Of a DNA stretch of 64,000 bases, positions 41,460 to 50,912 are shown in pieces (positions within the stretch are counted from its first letter, which is position 1; every line of letters begins with the position of its first letter). The stretch lies in contig CAJXJK010000004.1 of the NCBI GenBank assembly GCA_913054135.1, positions 124,001 through 188,000 of the forward strand. Direction: 5' to 3'. A program made the translations under genes and the position numbers. Origin of the DNA: an uncultured Flavobacteriales bacterium (GTDB lineage: Bacteria > Bacteroidota > Bacteroidia > Flavobacteriales_D > Crocinitomicaceae). Under the pieces are notes generated by a model, which did no database searches, was not told the origin of the DNA, and saw only the letters and a program-made list of their open reading frames with translations.

Positions 41460-43397
41460 TTACATAAAGTTTTCTGAAAAATATATTCTGAGTTGTTGTT
41501 CAAAGTCTTCTCCTGTGGTTCTGCAATTCACTGATATTTGATAAAGTAATTCGGGATCTTCGGCAGCATCAGCCAAAAAAACTTCAAAATCAGGTTGATC
41601 ATGCAAATCAATTAACCAAAGGCATTTAGCCTTACCAATCGCGGCAATATACATTTGATAATCAGAAGGTTCCCACTCTATCACAACTTCCAGTATTAAA
41701 TTCAATGCACCATCAATATCCTGTTCATTGAATTTTAAGGATGCATAGTTCATTAGAGTCTCTGTGAAAAGTGGATTTACAGCTAGCGTTTTATCATAAT
41801 ATAGCTTAGCTGAATCAATTTCACCCAAAGCGTAGTAGGATGATCCCGTGTTATTCAATGCATGGGCATGATAAGGATTCGCCTTTAGAGCTAACTGATA
41901 ATTCGTTATCGCTTTTTCAAACTTCCCTTTTTGATAAAGGTCATTCGCAATGTGCCAATATACAGGTGTCGAGTTAGGATCAATTGTGTAAAAATCTTTA
42001 TTGATTTCACCTAAGACCGATACTTTAGAGGTCTTTTTGTACTCAAAGTAGGTCAATTCCATTTGAAGAAGATAAATAAGACTAGAAACCAAGCTTACTA
42101 AAACAATGGTCAAAACATAAAATTGGGGCGCTTTAAATATTGATCTCGAGTTCTCTTCAGTTTTAGTGGATGTGCTTTTGGATACCGGAATTAAAAAGAG
42201 AAACAAGAGAACTAAGAGCTCTACCTTTTCAAGTGGAAAGGAGAAAAAAGCAATTACCATAAACCCTAGAACACCTGCCAGACTTGCATGCTTGACTTTA
42301 GAATCGACTGTTGATTTGAGTATTCTAATGAGAGCAAGCACAAAGAAGATAACAAACAACAATAGACCAAGTAGTCCCTGTTCAACTAACAATTGAATAA
42401 AATCATTGTGTGCTCTTTGGTAAAAGACTTCCCCTTTTTCAGCTTGAGTGAAGCGCAGTGGTGTTCTTAAAATTTCTGCTTTCCAATCTCCCGTTCCATA
42501 TCCAATTATTGGATGCTCTTTTGCTAGTTCAATTGAATTCTTCCAAATTCTAATTCGCTCATTTCCACTTCCAAAATTGGTTTCTAATAGATTACCAATT
42601 CTTGAATTTGGATCAAGATTAGTGCTCTTTAGAACGATAAAGCTTGTTCCGGCCAAAACCAAAAATGAAATCAAAATAATTCCTTTAATTTTTCTGGACT
42701 TCTTACGAATAGCAAAGAAAAAAAGAAGCATTGGATAGATACCAAACAGCACTATTAGTACTGTTCTATTTTTCAAAAGGATGGCCGTTAAGTAGATGAA
42801 TGCGACTAGAATTAGCAAGAATATTTTTTTAGGTTTTCCTCCTTTAAAGCTTGCAAACAGAAGAGGCACAACCAGCACTAAGAATTGAGAAAACTGATTT
42901 CTATGCCCAAATGAATACCTAAACGAATAGGTACTGTCATGGTTATAGTCACCATTCAACATCAAGATGAGGATATCATATAATGTAAGCAGAACTAAAG
43001 GCAGGACTATAAGGCCAACCACCAATGAAAGCTTAGAATAAAAAGACTCAATGTTCTCAATTTTAAGCTTAATGAGGCCAACAGCTATCGGCGCTATGAT
43101 AAGAGGACTGAGATGAAGCAAGCTGTCCCAAAAATTGTAGGAGCGAAAACAGGAAGCTATACAAACCACTACGAATACCCACCAGGATATCATCAATTTA
43201 GAAGGAGAAGATTTTAAATATCTTCCGTTCAATATGACCAACACGACTGAGGCAATTGTCAAGCCTATCCATTTTGGTGTTAGAGAATAGTTTTGAATAA
43301 TAGGTAGATAAAGAAAAATGCAAAGAGCCAATATGAGGCCGGCAGAAATCACTGAAAAATGTCTGTCTAAAAAACTGGTATTTCCTTTAGCTTCCAT
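41460..43397 (-). CDS. O-antigen ligase/polymerase-like membrane protein with TPR repeats
   Basis: 645 residues. The N-terminal two thirds hold about twelve TM helices with a Wzy_C (O-antigen ligase) signature: FGHRNQFSQFLVLVVPLL, RIRIWKNSIELAKEHPIIGYGTGDWK and QRAHNDFIQLLVEQG (the His-Asn-Asp region of the periplasmic loop). After a last TM (about 430-450) come TPR repeats (about 480-610; FEKAITNYQLALKANPYHAHALNNTGSSYYALGEIDSAKLYYDKTLAVNPLF). It probably polymerises or ligates a surface polysaccharide at the outer face of the inner membrane; the TPR tail is a periplasmic partner-binding part. Confidence 0.85.
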   Translation of the reverse strand: MEAKGNTSFLDRHFSVISAGLILALCIFLYLPIIQNYSLTPKWIGLTIASVVLVILNGRYLKSSPSKLMISWWVFVVVCIASCFRSYNFWDSLLHLSPLIIAPIAVGLIKLKIENIESFYSKLSLVVGLIVLPLVLLTLYDILILMLNGDYNHDSTYSFRYSFGHRNQFSQFLVLVVPLLFASFKGGKPKKIFLLILVAFIYLTAILLKNRTVLIVLFGIYPMLLFFFAIRKKSRKIKGIILISFLVLAGTSFIVLKSTNLDPNSRIGNLLETNFGSGNERIRIWKNSIELAKEHPIIGYGTGDWKAEILRTPLRFTQAEKGEVFYQRAHNDFIQLLVEQGLLGLLLFVIFFVLALIRILKSTVDSKVKHASLAGVLGFMVIAFFSFPLEKVELLVLLFLFLIPVSKSTSTKTEENSRSIFKAPQFYVLTIVLVSLVSSLIYLLQMELTYFEYKKTSKVSVLGEINKDFYTIDPNSTPVYWHIANDLYQKGKFEKAITNYQLALKANPYHAHALNNTGSSYYALGEIDSAKLYYDKTLAVNPLFTETLMNYASLKFNEQDIDGALNLILEVVIEWEPSDYQMYIAAIGKAKCLWLIDLHDQPDFEVFLADAAEDPELLYQISVNCRTTGEDFEQQLRIYFSENFM

Positions 43398-43412
43398 TTT
43401 GATAATGAACTA

Positions 43413-43964
43413 TTATTTTGAATTCAACTCTCTTGCTCTTTTCCAAGCTTTGAATGAAAAACGATATCCAGCCTTAAGGTTGAACATAAAACCTATTGGC
43501 CCATTCTCAGGTGCAATAAAATCAAAAGAATCTAAAGTATGCTCGTACATTGGACCTACGTCAAGTCCCCAATTCCATTTTCGAGTTCCAAATTGAGTGA
43601 GACCAAAGCAGAGCGCATATTGCATTCTTGTTGGCCTCCCAAAAGCTTGACCAACTATTGCGTTTCTTTGGCTAATATGAAATCTTGCCTTAGAACGCTC
43701 AACCTCAATTGGATAATAAGTAAACCCAAACCCTGCGCCAGGGTAACCTCCTCCAATTTCAAAGGTCCAATGTTTACTCAGAAGCAAATCATAGGTAATT
43801 CCGGCCAAACCACTCACTCCGCCTGCATTGGCAGAAATAGCAGACCTATAAAGACCTCCAAACTGAAAGCCCTGCAGCTTCGCAGTTTCAGCAGAATCAA
43901 TTTCAACTTGTGAAAACGAAATGCTGCTCACAAACATCAACAATATGGCTAAGTTCTTTTTCAA
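43413..43964 (-). CDS. Predicted outer-membrane beta-barrel protein
   Basis: 183 residues with a signal peptide (MKKNLAILLMFVSSISFSQ). The mature part is Gly- and aromatic-rich with alternating hydrophobicity (FQFGGLYRSAISANAGGVSGLAGITYDLLLSKHWTFEIGGGYPGAGFGFTYYPI) and ends in LKAGYRFSFKAWKRARELN, so an 8-strand barrel is probable. It follows the paralog gene with a 4-bp overlap (ATGA) and precedes the ligase gene by 15 bp. Specific function unknown. Confidence 0.7.
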   Translation of the reverse strand: MKKNLAILLMFVSSISFSQVEIDSAETAKLQGFQFGGLYRSAISANAGGVSGLAGITYDLLLSKHWTFEIGGGYPGAGFGFTYYPIEVERSKARFHISQRNAIVGQAFGRPTRMQYALCFGLTQFGTRKWNWGLDVGPMYEHTLDSFDFIAPENGPIGFMFNLKAGYRFSFKAWKRARELNSK

Positions 43965-44572
43965 TTTTCGGGTAATTCTTTATACTTCTTATTGATCTGA
44001 AATCCTTCTCCGTCCCAATCTAGCTCTAGAAGTGGAACTTCTATTTTGTTCTTATTTATTGAAAGATACACAATCATTGGCTCACCATCTTTAGGTAATT
44101 CAAATTTATACTGTGCTTGCTCGTCAATGATCTCTGGATTAGCGGCCAAAACTTTTTTCTTCAATTTCAACATTTGTTTCTCCATTTTTTTGAGTGGAAA
44201 AACAGTGTTTGAAACATCTGTTGAATCATTTTCTGAAAACTCAAACATACTACATGCATAGGCACAAACTGGCTGGCAATTTCCAGACGTAATTCCAATA
44301 AGATCATTTCCATTATCCATTTTCCACATGGCAAATTCGTAATCGCCTGAAAAACCACCCGAAACATGAACATATTTCCCTGGAATATCTAATTCTTTGT
44401 AATAATAAAGTACTCCTTGTCGTACGGCAACGTCTTCTTGTTTGTCTGCTATTTTTGACGAAAGCATTCGCTCAGCATACATATGAATTGAAGCTCTGTT
44501 CTTTCTTGAATAGTCTTGAGCGAAAGAAATTTGAATAAACAATATTGATATGACGATTACTAGCCCTTTCAT
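43961..44572 (-). CDS. Secreted paralog of the adjacent lipoprotein, function unknown
   Basis: 203 residues with a signal peptide (MKGLVIVISILFIQISFAQ). It aligns through most of its length with the upstream lipoprotein: ELDIPGKYVHVSGGFSGDYEFAMWKMDNGNDLIGITSGNCQPVCAYACSMFEF, against the same pattern there, including the Cys cluster NCQPVCAYAC. The C-terminal parts (GEPMIVYLSINKNKIEVPLLELDWDGEGFQI) also match. Tandem duplication then divergence, one copy losing the lipobox. Family not recognised. Confidence 0.75.
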   Translation of the reverse strand: MKGLVIVISILFIQISFAQDYSRKNRASIHMYAERMLSSKIADKQEDVAVRQGVLYYYKELDIPGKYVHVSGGFSGDYEFAMWKMDNGNDLIGITSGNCQPVCAYACSMFEFSENDSTDVSNTVFPLKKMEKQMLKLKKKVLAANPEIIDEQAQYKFELPKDGEPMIVYLSINKNKIEVPLLELDWDGEGFQINKKYKELPEN

Positions 44573-45273
44573 CAGTACTTTTTAGCGATACTGAATTTCG
44601 TTTTATCCCAACTAAGGCTGAATATTGGTTCTTGTAATTCATCTGCTCCAATCACTATGTCAACTTCCATTGATGTTCCTTTTTTAGGAAAGTGATAATA
44701 CAATTGTGCATCTTCAGGATAATCAAATCCGAAACCGTTATCTCTATCTAAAATCTCTTTATGCTTAGTCTCTTGCAACTCATTTATTTCGTTCATTGGA
44801 AATACCTCATTCATTTCAATTTGCTGAGCATCTTCACCTTGTCCTTTATAAAATCTGAATGCATAATCACAAACTGGCCCACATCCAACAGACATAAACC
44901 CAACTAGATCATCTCCGTCGGCCATTCTCCAAACCACGAACTCTTGCCAACCTTCTATCGCTCCTGTTACTGAAGCAAATCCACCAGATAAATCTAACTC
45001 TTGGTAAAACCAACCAACTGAATTTTCCATATTCGCCTCTTCTGCCGAAGCCGCAATCTTATCTCCTGTCAACATTTCAGCATAATCATCAATTTGCCAA
45101 TTACCATCAGCATTTTCTGGGATGAATACGTCTTCGGCCAACTCTTCGTTCTCTTCTTCAACTTCGGTCATCAGAGTATCTGATTCTTCTTCATTCTCCT
45201 CACTAACAACTTCATCATTACCGCCGCATGACCACAATCCAAGAATTAAAAATCCATAAATAAATTTCTTCAT
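44572..45273 (-). CDS. Lipoprotein paralog with conserved G-C-x-PVC motif
   Basis: 233 residues. Lipobox LGLWSC (Cys16), a very acidic linker (about 20-50, Glu-rich), then the shared domain: GWFYQELDLSGGFASVTGAIEGWQEFVVWRMADGDDLVGFMSVGCGPVCDYAFRFYKG. The two Cys of GCGPVC and the DGDDLVG stretch are matched in the next gene. The last 40 residues (TSMEVDIVIGADELQEPIFSLSWDKTKFSIAKKY) mirror the paralog too. Family unknown. The two genes overlap by a single base (TAATG), consistent with coupled translation. Confidence 0.75.
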   Translation of the reverse strand: MKKFIYGFLILGLWSCGGNDEVVSEENEEESDTLMTEVEEENEELAEDVFIPENADGNWQIDDYAEMLTGDKIAASAEEANMENSVGWFYQELDLSGGFASVTGAIEGWQEFVVWRMADGDDLVGFMSVGCGPVCDYAFRFYKGQGEDAQQIEMNEVFPMNEINELQETKHKEILDRDNGFGFDYPEDAQLYYHFPKKGTSMEVDIVIGADELQEPIFSLSWDKTKFSIAKKY

Positions 45274-45276
45274 AAT

Positions 45277-45579
45277 CTAACTTTTTGCTTCTCCTTTAAT
45301 CTCTGTACTCCAAGCTTCTGGTTTGGCAGTAAACCAATTCTTAACTTTTGGCCAAACCATTCCAAACAGCTCCGTTTGACGGTAAGCGTCTAAAGAGCTT
45401 TGCTCATCCCAAACACTGTAAGTAAAAAACACACCAGAGTCCAATTTGTCTCTCAGCAATTTAACACTAAAACAACCTGGTTGAGCTGCTATTTGATCTT
45501 TAATCTCATTGAAAAAACCTTCAAATTCTTCTGAACGATCTAACTCAAAGGTCATTTTTACAATTCGTTGAATGGGCAT
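45277..45579 (-). CDS. ABM-domain (antibiotic biosynthesis monooxygenase-like) protein
   Basis: 100 residues. Ferredoxin-like alpha/beta fold of the ABM family: PIQRIVKMTFELDRSEEFEGFFNEIKDQIAAQPGCFSVKLLRDKLDSGVFFTYSVWDEQSSLDAYRQTELF. Members include quinol monooxygenases and heme-degrading enzymes; substrate cannot be inferred here. Located between the SAM-hydrolase gene and the lipoprotein gene with 3-bp gaps on either side. Confidence 0.85.
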   Translation of the reverse strand: MPIQRIVKMTFELDRSEEFEGFFNEIKDQIAAQPGCFSVKLLRDKLDSGVFFTYSVWDEQSSLDAYRQTELFGMVWPKVKNWFTAKPEAWSTEIKGEAKS

Positions 45580-45582
45580 AAT

Positions 45583-46449
45583 TTAATCTTGTGTAAATAG
45601 ATCGTCAATTCTATCTTTCGATCCTTTTGGATGGAATTCAATTCTAATCACATCTTTCACATGCAACCCTAAAAGAGAAGCCGCTCCTCCTCCATTTCCT
45701 TGAACTCCTTTATTAATGGCTATCTCTAAAAATCCGTTATCATTAAAAATGGCCAATTTCTCTCCCATTGGAACATCATAGTAGTTACTAGAAATGTTCT
45801 CAATAAAGTATTTAGAGTTTTTAAAATAGATGGTAAATGGATTTCCGCCACCTACCTCATTAAAAAGCTTCTCAGTGATATTTACAATTACGTTTCCGTA
45901 TTTATCTTCATGAATCACTGTTCCTTTGATGAGATCTTTCAAAATTGTAGGCTGAGTCGTAAATGCCTTTCTAATGTTAGGCATATCTTCACCCATATCT
46001 GAAAGGCTTTTTCCTTTACATAAATCTACAATTGCAGGAACGTAAATATTTCTTGTAGGAAACCTCAACGAGCTTTTGGCCGAAAAATCATCTAAACGAA
46101 TAATCTTAGTTGCATTTTCATAATCCTTGATCAAGGAGAAAATTCCATTGTCACAGCCTACAAAAAAGTGACCGTTAAGTTCCATCACTAAAGGATAAAG
46201 ATTGTCTTCAGCCGCTCCTATAGAAATATATGGTAAGCTATCAACCCCTATATAATGAATGGTTCCTTCAGGAAAATCTTCAATTACATTATTGATATAA
46301 TATGCAGCTTCAGCCACATTAAAAGGTTGAACATCATGAGATATATCAATCATCTGACAAGCATCAATTTTAGACATCAACTGCCCTTTTAATGCTGCCA
46401 CATAGTGATCTTTTAATCCAAGATCTGTCGTTAATGTGATTATTCTCAT
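45583..46449 (-). CDS. SAM hydroxide adenosyltransferase (DUF62)
   Basis: 288 residues. Matches the SAM-hydrolase/fluorinase-like fold: LTTDLGLKDHYVAALKG (Asp of the active site), TIHYIGVDS, GCDNGIFSLI, RNIYVPAIVDLCKG and DKYGNVIVNI. These enzymes split S-adenosylmethionine to adenosine and methionine using water; halogenases of the same fold differ in a few positions, which are not resolved here. First gene of a tight leftward run of six genes ending with the ligase gene. Confidence 0.88.
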   Translation of the reverse strand: MRIITLTTDLGLKDHYVAALKGQLMSKIDACQMIDISHDVQPFNVAEAAYYINNVIEDFPEGTIHYIGVDSLPYISIGAAEDNLYPLVMELNGHFFVGCDNGIFSLIKDYENATKIIRLDDFSAKSSLRFPTRNIYVPAIVDLCKGKSLSDMGEDMPNIRKAFTTQPTILKDLIKGTVIHEDKYGNVIVNITEKLFNEVGGGNPFTIYFKNSKYFIENISSNYYDVPMGEKLAIFNDNGFLEIAINKGVQGNGGGAASLLGLHVKDVIRIEFHPKGSKDRIDDLFTQD

Positions 46450-46580
46450 TTAAAATCTCTTACATCCACTCTTCAAACAAACATTAAAAATGCCATTTGA
46501 TTTGCTAAATGCCTAGTTTTATTCAAAATTAATTCTAATTTTTACTCCATTAATTGAATTGAAAATAAGTAATTAACATT

Positions 46581-47516
46581 TTGCAAGAGAAAATTATTGA
46601 AATAGCCGGGATAGATCCCGTTTTAATCTTTGGTGTTAACGACCAAAAATTAAAGTACATAAAGAAGTTTTTTCCGAAACTTAAAATTGTATCAAGAGGC
46701 TCAACCGTAAAGGTAATGGGCGAACCAGAAATCATTGAACAGTTTGAAATCAAGTTTGAATTGATGATCAAACATATCAATAGATACAATTCTTTGAATG
46801 ACAACAACATTGAAAATTTAATGTTGCAAGAAGAATCTACCATTCCTTTTAAAGATCATGGAGAAACTATAGTTCACGGAAATGCAGGACTATTGGTGAA
46901 GGCAAGGAGCGCTAATCAAAGAAAACTGGTTAAAGCAACTCAAGAAAACGATATGGTTTTTGCGATAGGACCGGCTGGAACAGGAAAAACGTACACCTCA
47001 GTTGCTTTAGCAGTGAGAGCATTGAAAAATAAAGAAGTTCGTAGAATTATTTTAACTAGACCAGCTGTTGAATCAGGTGAAAACTTAGGTTTCTTACCTG
47101 GAGATTTAAAAGAAAAACTGGATCCCTATATGCAACCTCTCTATGATGGATTGCGCGATATGATTCCGGCTGAGAAATTGGCCGAATATATTGAGCACGG
47201 TATCATAGAAATTGCTCCTTTAGCCTTTATGAGAGGACGAACTTTAGATAAGGCATTTGTGATTTTGGATGAGGCACAGAATACCACCACTGCTCAAATG
47301 AAGATGTTTTTGACTAGAATGGGAAAATCTGCAAAATTCATTATTACCGGAGATACCACCCAAATTGATTTACCGAGAAACCAAAGTTCTGGTCTAGTCA
47401 TGGCCACTAATTTCTTGAAAGATGTTGACGGCATTGAGATCGTTCAACTGAATGAGAATGATGTTGTAAGACATAAGCTCGTGAAAGCGATAATTTCTGC
47501 TTTGAAGGATGTTTAA
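46581..47516 (+). CDS. PhoH-family ATPase
   Basis: 311 residues. N-terminal KH-like segment (IIEIAGIDPVLIFGVNDQKLKYIKKFFPKLKIVSRG), Walker A VFAIGPAGTGKTYTSVALAVRAL, Walker B KAFVILDEAQNTTTAQMKMFLTRMG, and the sensor FIITGDTTQIDLPR. PhoH/PhoL proteins are P-loop ATPases linked to RNA metabolism and ribosome maturation. Start is a TTG at 46581; no in-frame ATG is available before residue 48 and the N-terminus is conserved. Divergent from the SAM-hydrolase gene. Confidence 0.92.
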   Translation: MQEKIIEIAGIDPVLIFGVNDQKLKYIKKFFPKLKIVSRGSTVKVMGEPEIIEQFEIKFELMIKHINRYNSLNDNNIENLMLQEESTIPFKDHGETIVHGNAGLLVKARSANQRKLVKATQENDMVFAIGPAGTGKTYTSVALAVRALKNKEVRRIILTRPAVESGENLGFLPGDLKEKLDPYMQPLYDGLRDMIPAEKLAEYIEHGIIEIAPLAFMRGRTLDKAFVILDEAQNTTTAQMKMFLTRMGKSAKFIITGDTTQIDLPRNQSSGLVMATNFLKDVDGIEIVQLNENDVVRHKLVKAIISALKDV

Positions 47517-47585
47517 ACTTAACATCTGATTGAAAACTTCCTTCTTTTGTGAATAATTATTTACCAAAAGAGGCCATTTTGATTT

Positions 47586-47593
47586 TAACTTTG
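47586..47593 (+). promoter_or_regulatory. -7 element for purC
   Basis: TAACTTTG, perfect TAnnTTTG, 20 nt before the purC ATG. The -33 position shows only a TTA-like sequence. Confidence 0.5.
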
Positions 47594-47613
47594 CAGCATC
47601 AAATAATTCTGAA

Positions 47614-48558
47614 ATGAAGGCTGTAAAAGACACAACATTTAACTTCCCTGGCCAGCAGGCTGTTTATAACGGAAAAGTAAGGGATGTTTATACCTTAGAA
47701 AATGACTTTTTAGTAATTGTTGCATCTGACCGTATTTCGGCATTTGATCACATTTTACATGAAGCAATCCCATACAAGGGTCAAGTATTAAATCAACTGG
47801 CTGCCATCTTTTTGAAGGCGACATCTGACATAGTTCCCAATTGGTTAATTGACACTCCTGACCCAATGGTTGCAGTAGGTCACAAATGTGAACCATTTAA
47901 AATTGAAATGGTAATCAGAGGTTATATGTCTGGTCACGCGGCTAGAGAATACAAAGCTGGCAGAAGAGTTTTATGCGGAGTTGACATGCCTGAGGGTATG
48001 ATTGAGAATGATAAATTCCCTACTCCGATTATCACACCAGCTACTAAGGCTGAAGAAGGACATGACGAAGATATTTCGAGAGAAGAAATTATCGATCAGG
48101 CCATTGTTTCTGAAGAAGATTACAAACAATTAGAAGCCTACACCTACGCACTTTTTGAACGCGGAACTCAAATGGCTGCTGACAAAGGACTGATCTTGGT
48201 TGACACCAAATATGAATTTGGAAAGAAGGATGGCAAAATCTATTTAATTGATGAAATCCATACTCCTGACTCTTCAAGATATTTCTATGCTGACGGATAT
48301 TCTGAGCGCCAAGCAAAAGGTGAAAAGCAAAAACAACTCTCAAAAGAGTTTGTTCGAGAATGGTTAATTGCCAATGAATTTCAAGGACTTGAAGCTCAAA
48401 CTTTACCTAACATGCCTGAAGATTTTGTCAATTCAGTTACAGAGAGATATATTGAATTGTTTGAAAAGATTTCAGGAGAATCGTTTATTAAAGCAGATAA
48501 TTCGGATATTGAGAAAAGAATTGAAACAAATGTTTTAAACTGTTTAGCCAATGTATAA
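47614..48558 (+). CDS. purC: SAICAR synthetase
   Basis: 314 residues, the longer PurC form. Key segments: [89 protein letters not shown] and the closing [23 protein letters not shown]. Joins CAIR and aspartate with ATP in purine biosynthesis. The next lipoprotein gene overlaps its end by 8 bp, although its function is not evidently related. Confidence 0.97.
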   Translation: MKAVKDTTFNFPGQQAVYNGKVRDVYTLENDFLVIVASDRISAFDHILHEAIPYKGQVLNQLAAIFLKATSDIVPNWLIDTPDPMVAVGHKCEPFKIEMVIRGYMSGHAAREYKAGRRVLCGVDMPEGMIENDKFPTPIITPATKAEEGHDEDISREEIIDQAIVSEEDYKQLEAYTYALFERGTQMAADKGLILVDTKYEFGKKDGKIYLIDEIHTPDSSRYFYADGYSERQAKGEKQKQLSKEFVREWLIANEFQGLEAQTLPNMPEDFVNSVTERYIELFEKISGESFIKADNSDIEKRIETNVLNCLANV

Positions 48559-49117
48559 AATTATTGCACCCTTATTTTTAGTGATTTTTCTGGCCTCTTG
48601 TGGAGGTGACGCCCCTATTGATGATGAGACAACAGAAGAAAATGTTGACTCTACTGAAACCGAAATTACCGATTATCCACCCGATACTCAGTCTTGGTAT
48701 ATGACCGAGAGTACGAATGCCGAAGGTGAAGACGAAAAACACTTAAACATTGCCATTTCAATAATGGGAGTTGAAGACAGCATTTATATTGCGACAATCA
48801 ATAGCGATATTGAAGAAATTGATCCTGAAGAATTTTGGGATAGCGGAATTTCAATGAATTCAGTAACTGCCGTCTATTTTCAAAAGGACAATATCATGGC
48901 AATTGAAAGAATTAAGTCAAAAAAAGATACTTACTTGGTGAACATTGCGTTTTATGAAACCGAGTACGGTACTAATGACACCGAAACAGAAGTGATGGTA
49001 GAGCAGGAAGGCGCTAAGCTAATTGCTGAAGATGGTCAAATTACAACTGACTTTCATTTCTCTTCTTTTTCTCCAATCACTCATTATGAAGAAGCCGATA
49101 GGTATTGGTTGAAGTAA
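48551..49117 (+). CDS. Hypothetical acidic lipoprotein
   Basis: 188 residues. Lipobox FLASC (Cys17), then an acidic Thr/Glu-rich linker (about 20-45) and a beta-rich domain ([32 protein letters not shown] ... [12 protein letters not shown]). Family not recognised. Overlaps purC by 8 bp and is 23 bp upstream of another lipoprotein gene. Confidence 0.7.
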   Translation: MYKIIAPLFLVIFLASCGGDAPIDDETTEENVDSTETEITDYPPDTQSWYMTESTNAEGEDEKHLNIAISIMGVEDSIYIATINSDIEEIDPEEFWDSGISMNSVTAVYFQKDNIMAIERIKSKKDTYLVNIAFYETEYGTNDTETEVMVEQEGAKLIAEDGQITTDFHFSSFSPITHYEEADRYWLK

Positions 49118-49140
49118 ATCACAAATTATATAATTGCCCA

Positions 49141-50457
49141 ATGTTCAAAAAGAGGAATCTCATTATTGGCATGTTCTTTCTGGGAGCCTGTGCTTCAACT
49201 GAAAATGAACAAACTGAAGAATCAGAACCAATAAACAGGTGGACTGTTCAGTTGGATGAATTACTCGGAGATGATTATCCTAATAATCCAGACATGTCTA
49301 TATGTCATTCATCTTACACCAATATAGCTTATCAAAATTTGGACCTTAAAAGTTGTGATGATGGACACTACGACATCATCATTAATCCTTCAGATGATAA
49401 AGACACAGTAATACTTCATGATGTTGATATACTTGAGTTCATGCCTACTATTTGTTCGAAAGTTGAAGGAGATGAATATCTAGAGAAGTTAGGAATTGTA
49501 AATCAAGAATGGAACAGACAACAAGTGAAATTCTTAGAAGGAGATTTTGAAGTTTCAGGCTCAAACTCTCAAAACATTGAAAGAGTTGATGTGGCTAGAA
49601 ACTGTTTGAACTCTTATTTATGGGAGATCATATTTTATGTTGAAGAAGATGGCGTCTCAAAACCTTATTATCATGGATGGTTTGATTTTCCGCACGAATT
49701 ATATGCCGAACTTTTTAAACTTAGAAACGGACATGAATTTGCAGAATACAGTTCTTTCTTAGAGCATTGGGAAGACCCAGAGCATGAATCAATTCAACTT
49801 TCCAAATTAAGAGAAGTTGAAAATGAATTTAGCGCAAACTTCGAAAACAAAAACAATGAAGAGTTTCCATTAGAAGGAGAGCGTAAGAAGAAACACATGA
49901 ATATTATGTATCCTAAAAATACAGCCGTGATTCAAGATTTCTTAACTGACTCAACTGTTTTCGCTACTTTTTCACCTCCAGGATTTTACAACCAAGAAGA
50001 CCCCAGAGCAACTGAACTAAGCCGATTAGCTAGATTAGACACTACTTACTATAGATCATTAACGAACGGACTCTTTGAGCTGGAATTGGTGTTCAATGCG
50101 GATAGCAGTGAGAAGAAAACGCACTTTATAGTTTCAGGCTTAGATAAAAATGAGATTCCGACCCTTGCAACTAATGATGTAAATAAAGGATGGCAAAACT
50201 CAATGGGATTTGGTAATCACACTTTTTATGAGACTTACGAAAGTGCCTTGGCTCACCCTTCAAAATCTTCAGAGTATTTTGGTTTGTTATTAGACGCCGA
50301 CAGACTTTGGATTGATAGCCATCACGTAGGAATTGACGGACCCATGCTACATTGGGATGAAGACAATCCTGAGTTATTACACTTTTGGATTTTATCATTT
50401 GAAAGACATGCTTTCGTAGGGCATTACATTATTAACACAGCAAATCCTTCTATATGA
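49141..50457 (+). CDS. Hypothetical large lipoprotein
   Basis: 438 residues from the ATG at 49141; the longer frame starts with TTG inside the previous gene and is rejected because MFKKRNLIIGMFFLGAC is a good lipoprotein signal (Cys17). The mature part is rich in aromatic residues and His (YYHGWFDFPHELYAELFK, RLWIDSHHVGIDGPMLHWDEDNPELLHFW), with no motif I can name. Its stop overlaps the start of the next gene (ATGA). Confidence 0.7.
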   Translation: MFKKRNLIIGMFFLGACASTENEQTEESEPINRWTVQLDELLGDDYPNNPDMSICHSSYTNIAYQNLDLKSCDDGHYDIIINPSDDKDTVILHDVDILEFMPTICSKVEGDEYLEKLGIVNQEWNRQQVKFLEGDFEVSGSNSQNIERVDVARNCLNSYLWEIIFYVEEDGVSKPYYHGWFDFPHELYAELFKLRNGHEFAEYSSFLEHWEDPEHESIQLSKLREVENEFSANFENKNNEEFPLEGERKKKHMNIMYPKNTAVIQDFLTDSTVFATFSPPGFYNQEDPRATELSRLARLDTTYYRSLTNGLFELELVFNADSSEKKTHFIVSGLDKNEIPTLATNDVNKGWQNSMGFGNHTFYETYESALAHPSKSSEYFGLLLDADRLWIDSHHVGIDGPMLHWDEDNPELLHFWILSFERHAFVGHYIINTANPSI

Positions 50458-50912
50458 ATCCACAAAACTTTTTAAAAGTGAACAAGCTTATTTTCTTTGC
50501 TTTACTAGCTGGCATGGTATTGTTTTTAGGAGTAGTCGTATTCTTGACTGAAACGATTGTAATTTTTATTCCTGAGGATATAATCTATTTATTGATTTCA
50601 GTTGGAGCTTTAGGAGCTGCCATCTTTGCAGGGAAATTTTTATTTGAGAAACTTATCGCTCCTGCCAAAGAATCAAATAGCTTGACTCAAAAAACAACTA
50701 TGTTTAATACGAGTTCAATGGTCAGATATGCACTATGTGAAGGCGCAGTATTATTGAATATTGTATTTTTCTTAACTCAGAAAAATGCCTTATTTGGGAT
50801 TGTTGCACTCTTCGGAATATTGTTCTTCATCACCTTAAAACCAACAAACGAAAAGATAATCTCAGCTTTAGACCTTACCTACGAAGATCAAAACTCTTTA
50901 GGGATGAAGTAA
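50454..50912 (+). CDS. Hypothetical four-TM membrane protein
   Basis: 152 residues with four hydrophobic segments (about 12-30, 37-60, 85-102, 107-122) and short loops. Family not recognised. Overlaps the upstream lipoprotein gene by 4 bp, so co-translated; its 3' end overlaps the convergent amidohydrolase gene by 15 bp. Confidence 0.65.
   Translation: MNPQNFLKVNKLIFFALLAGMVLFLGVVVFLTETIVIFIPEDIIYLLISVGALGAAIFAGKFLFEKLIAPAKESNSLTQKTTMFNTSSMVRYALCEGAVLLNIVFFLTQKNALFGIVALFGILFFITLKPTNEKIISALDLTYEDQNSLGMK

Noticed and set aside
43539-43913. 124-residue plus-strand frame opposite the outer-membrane protein gene
   Set aside because: Antisense to a gene with a signal peptide and beta-barrel pattern in a tight operon; no independent support.
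47639-47896. Open frame on the minus strand within purC
   Set aside because: Antisense to a well-conserved gene, with no promoter, and its residues show no family pattern.
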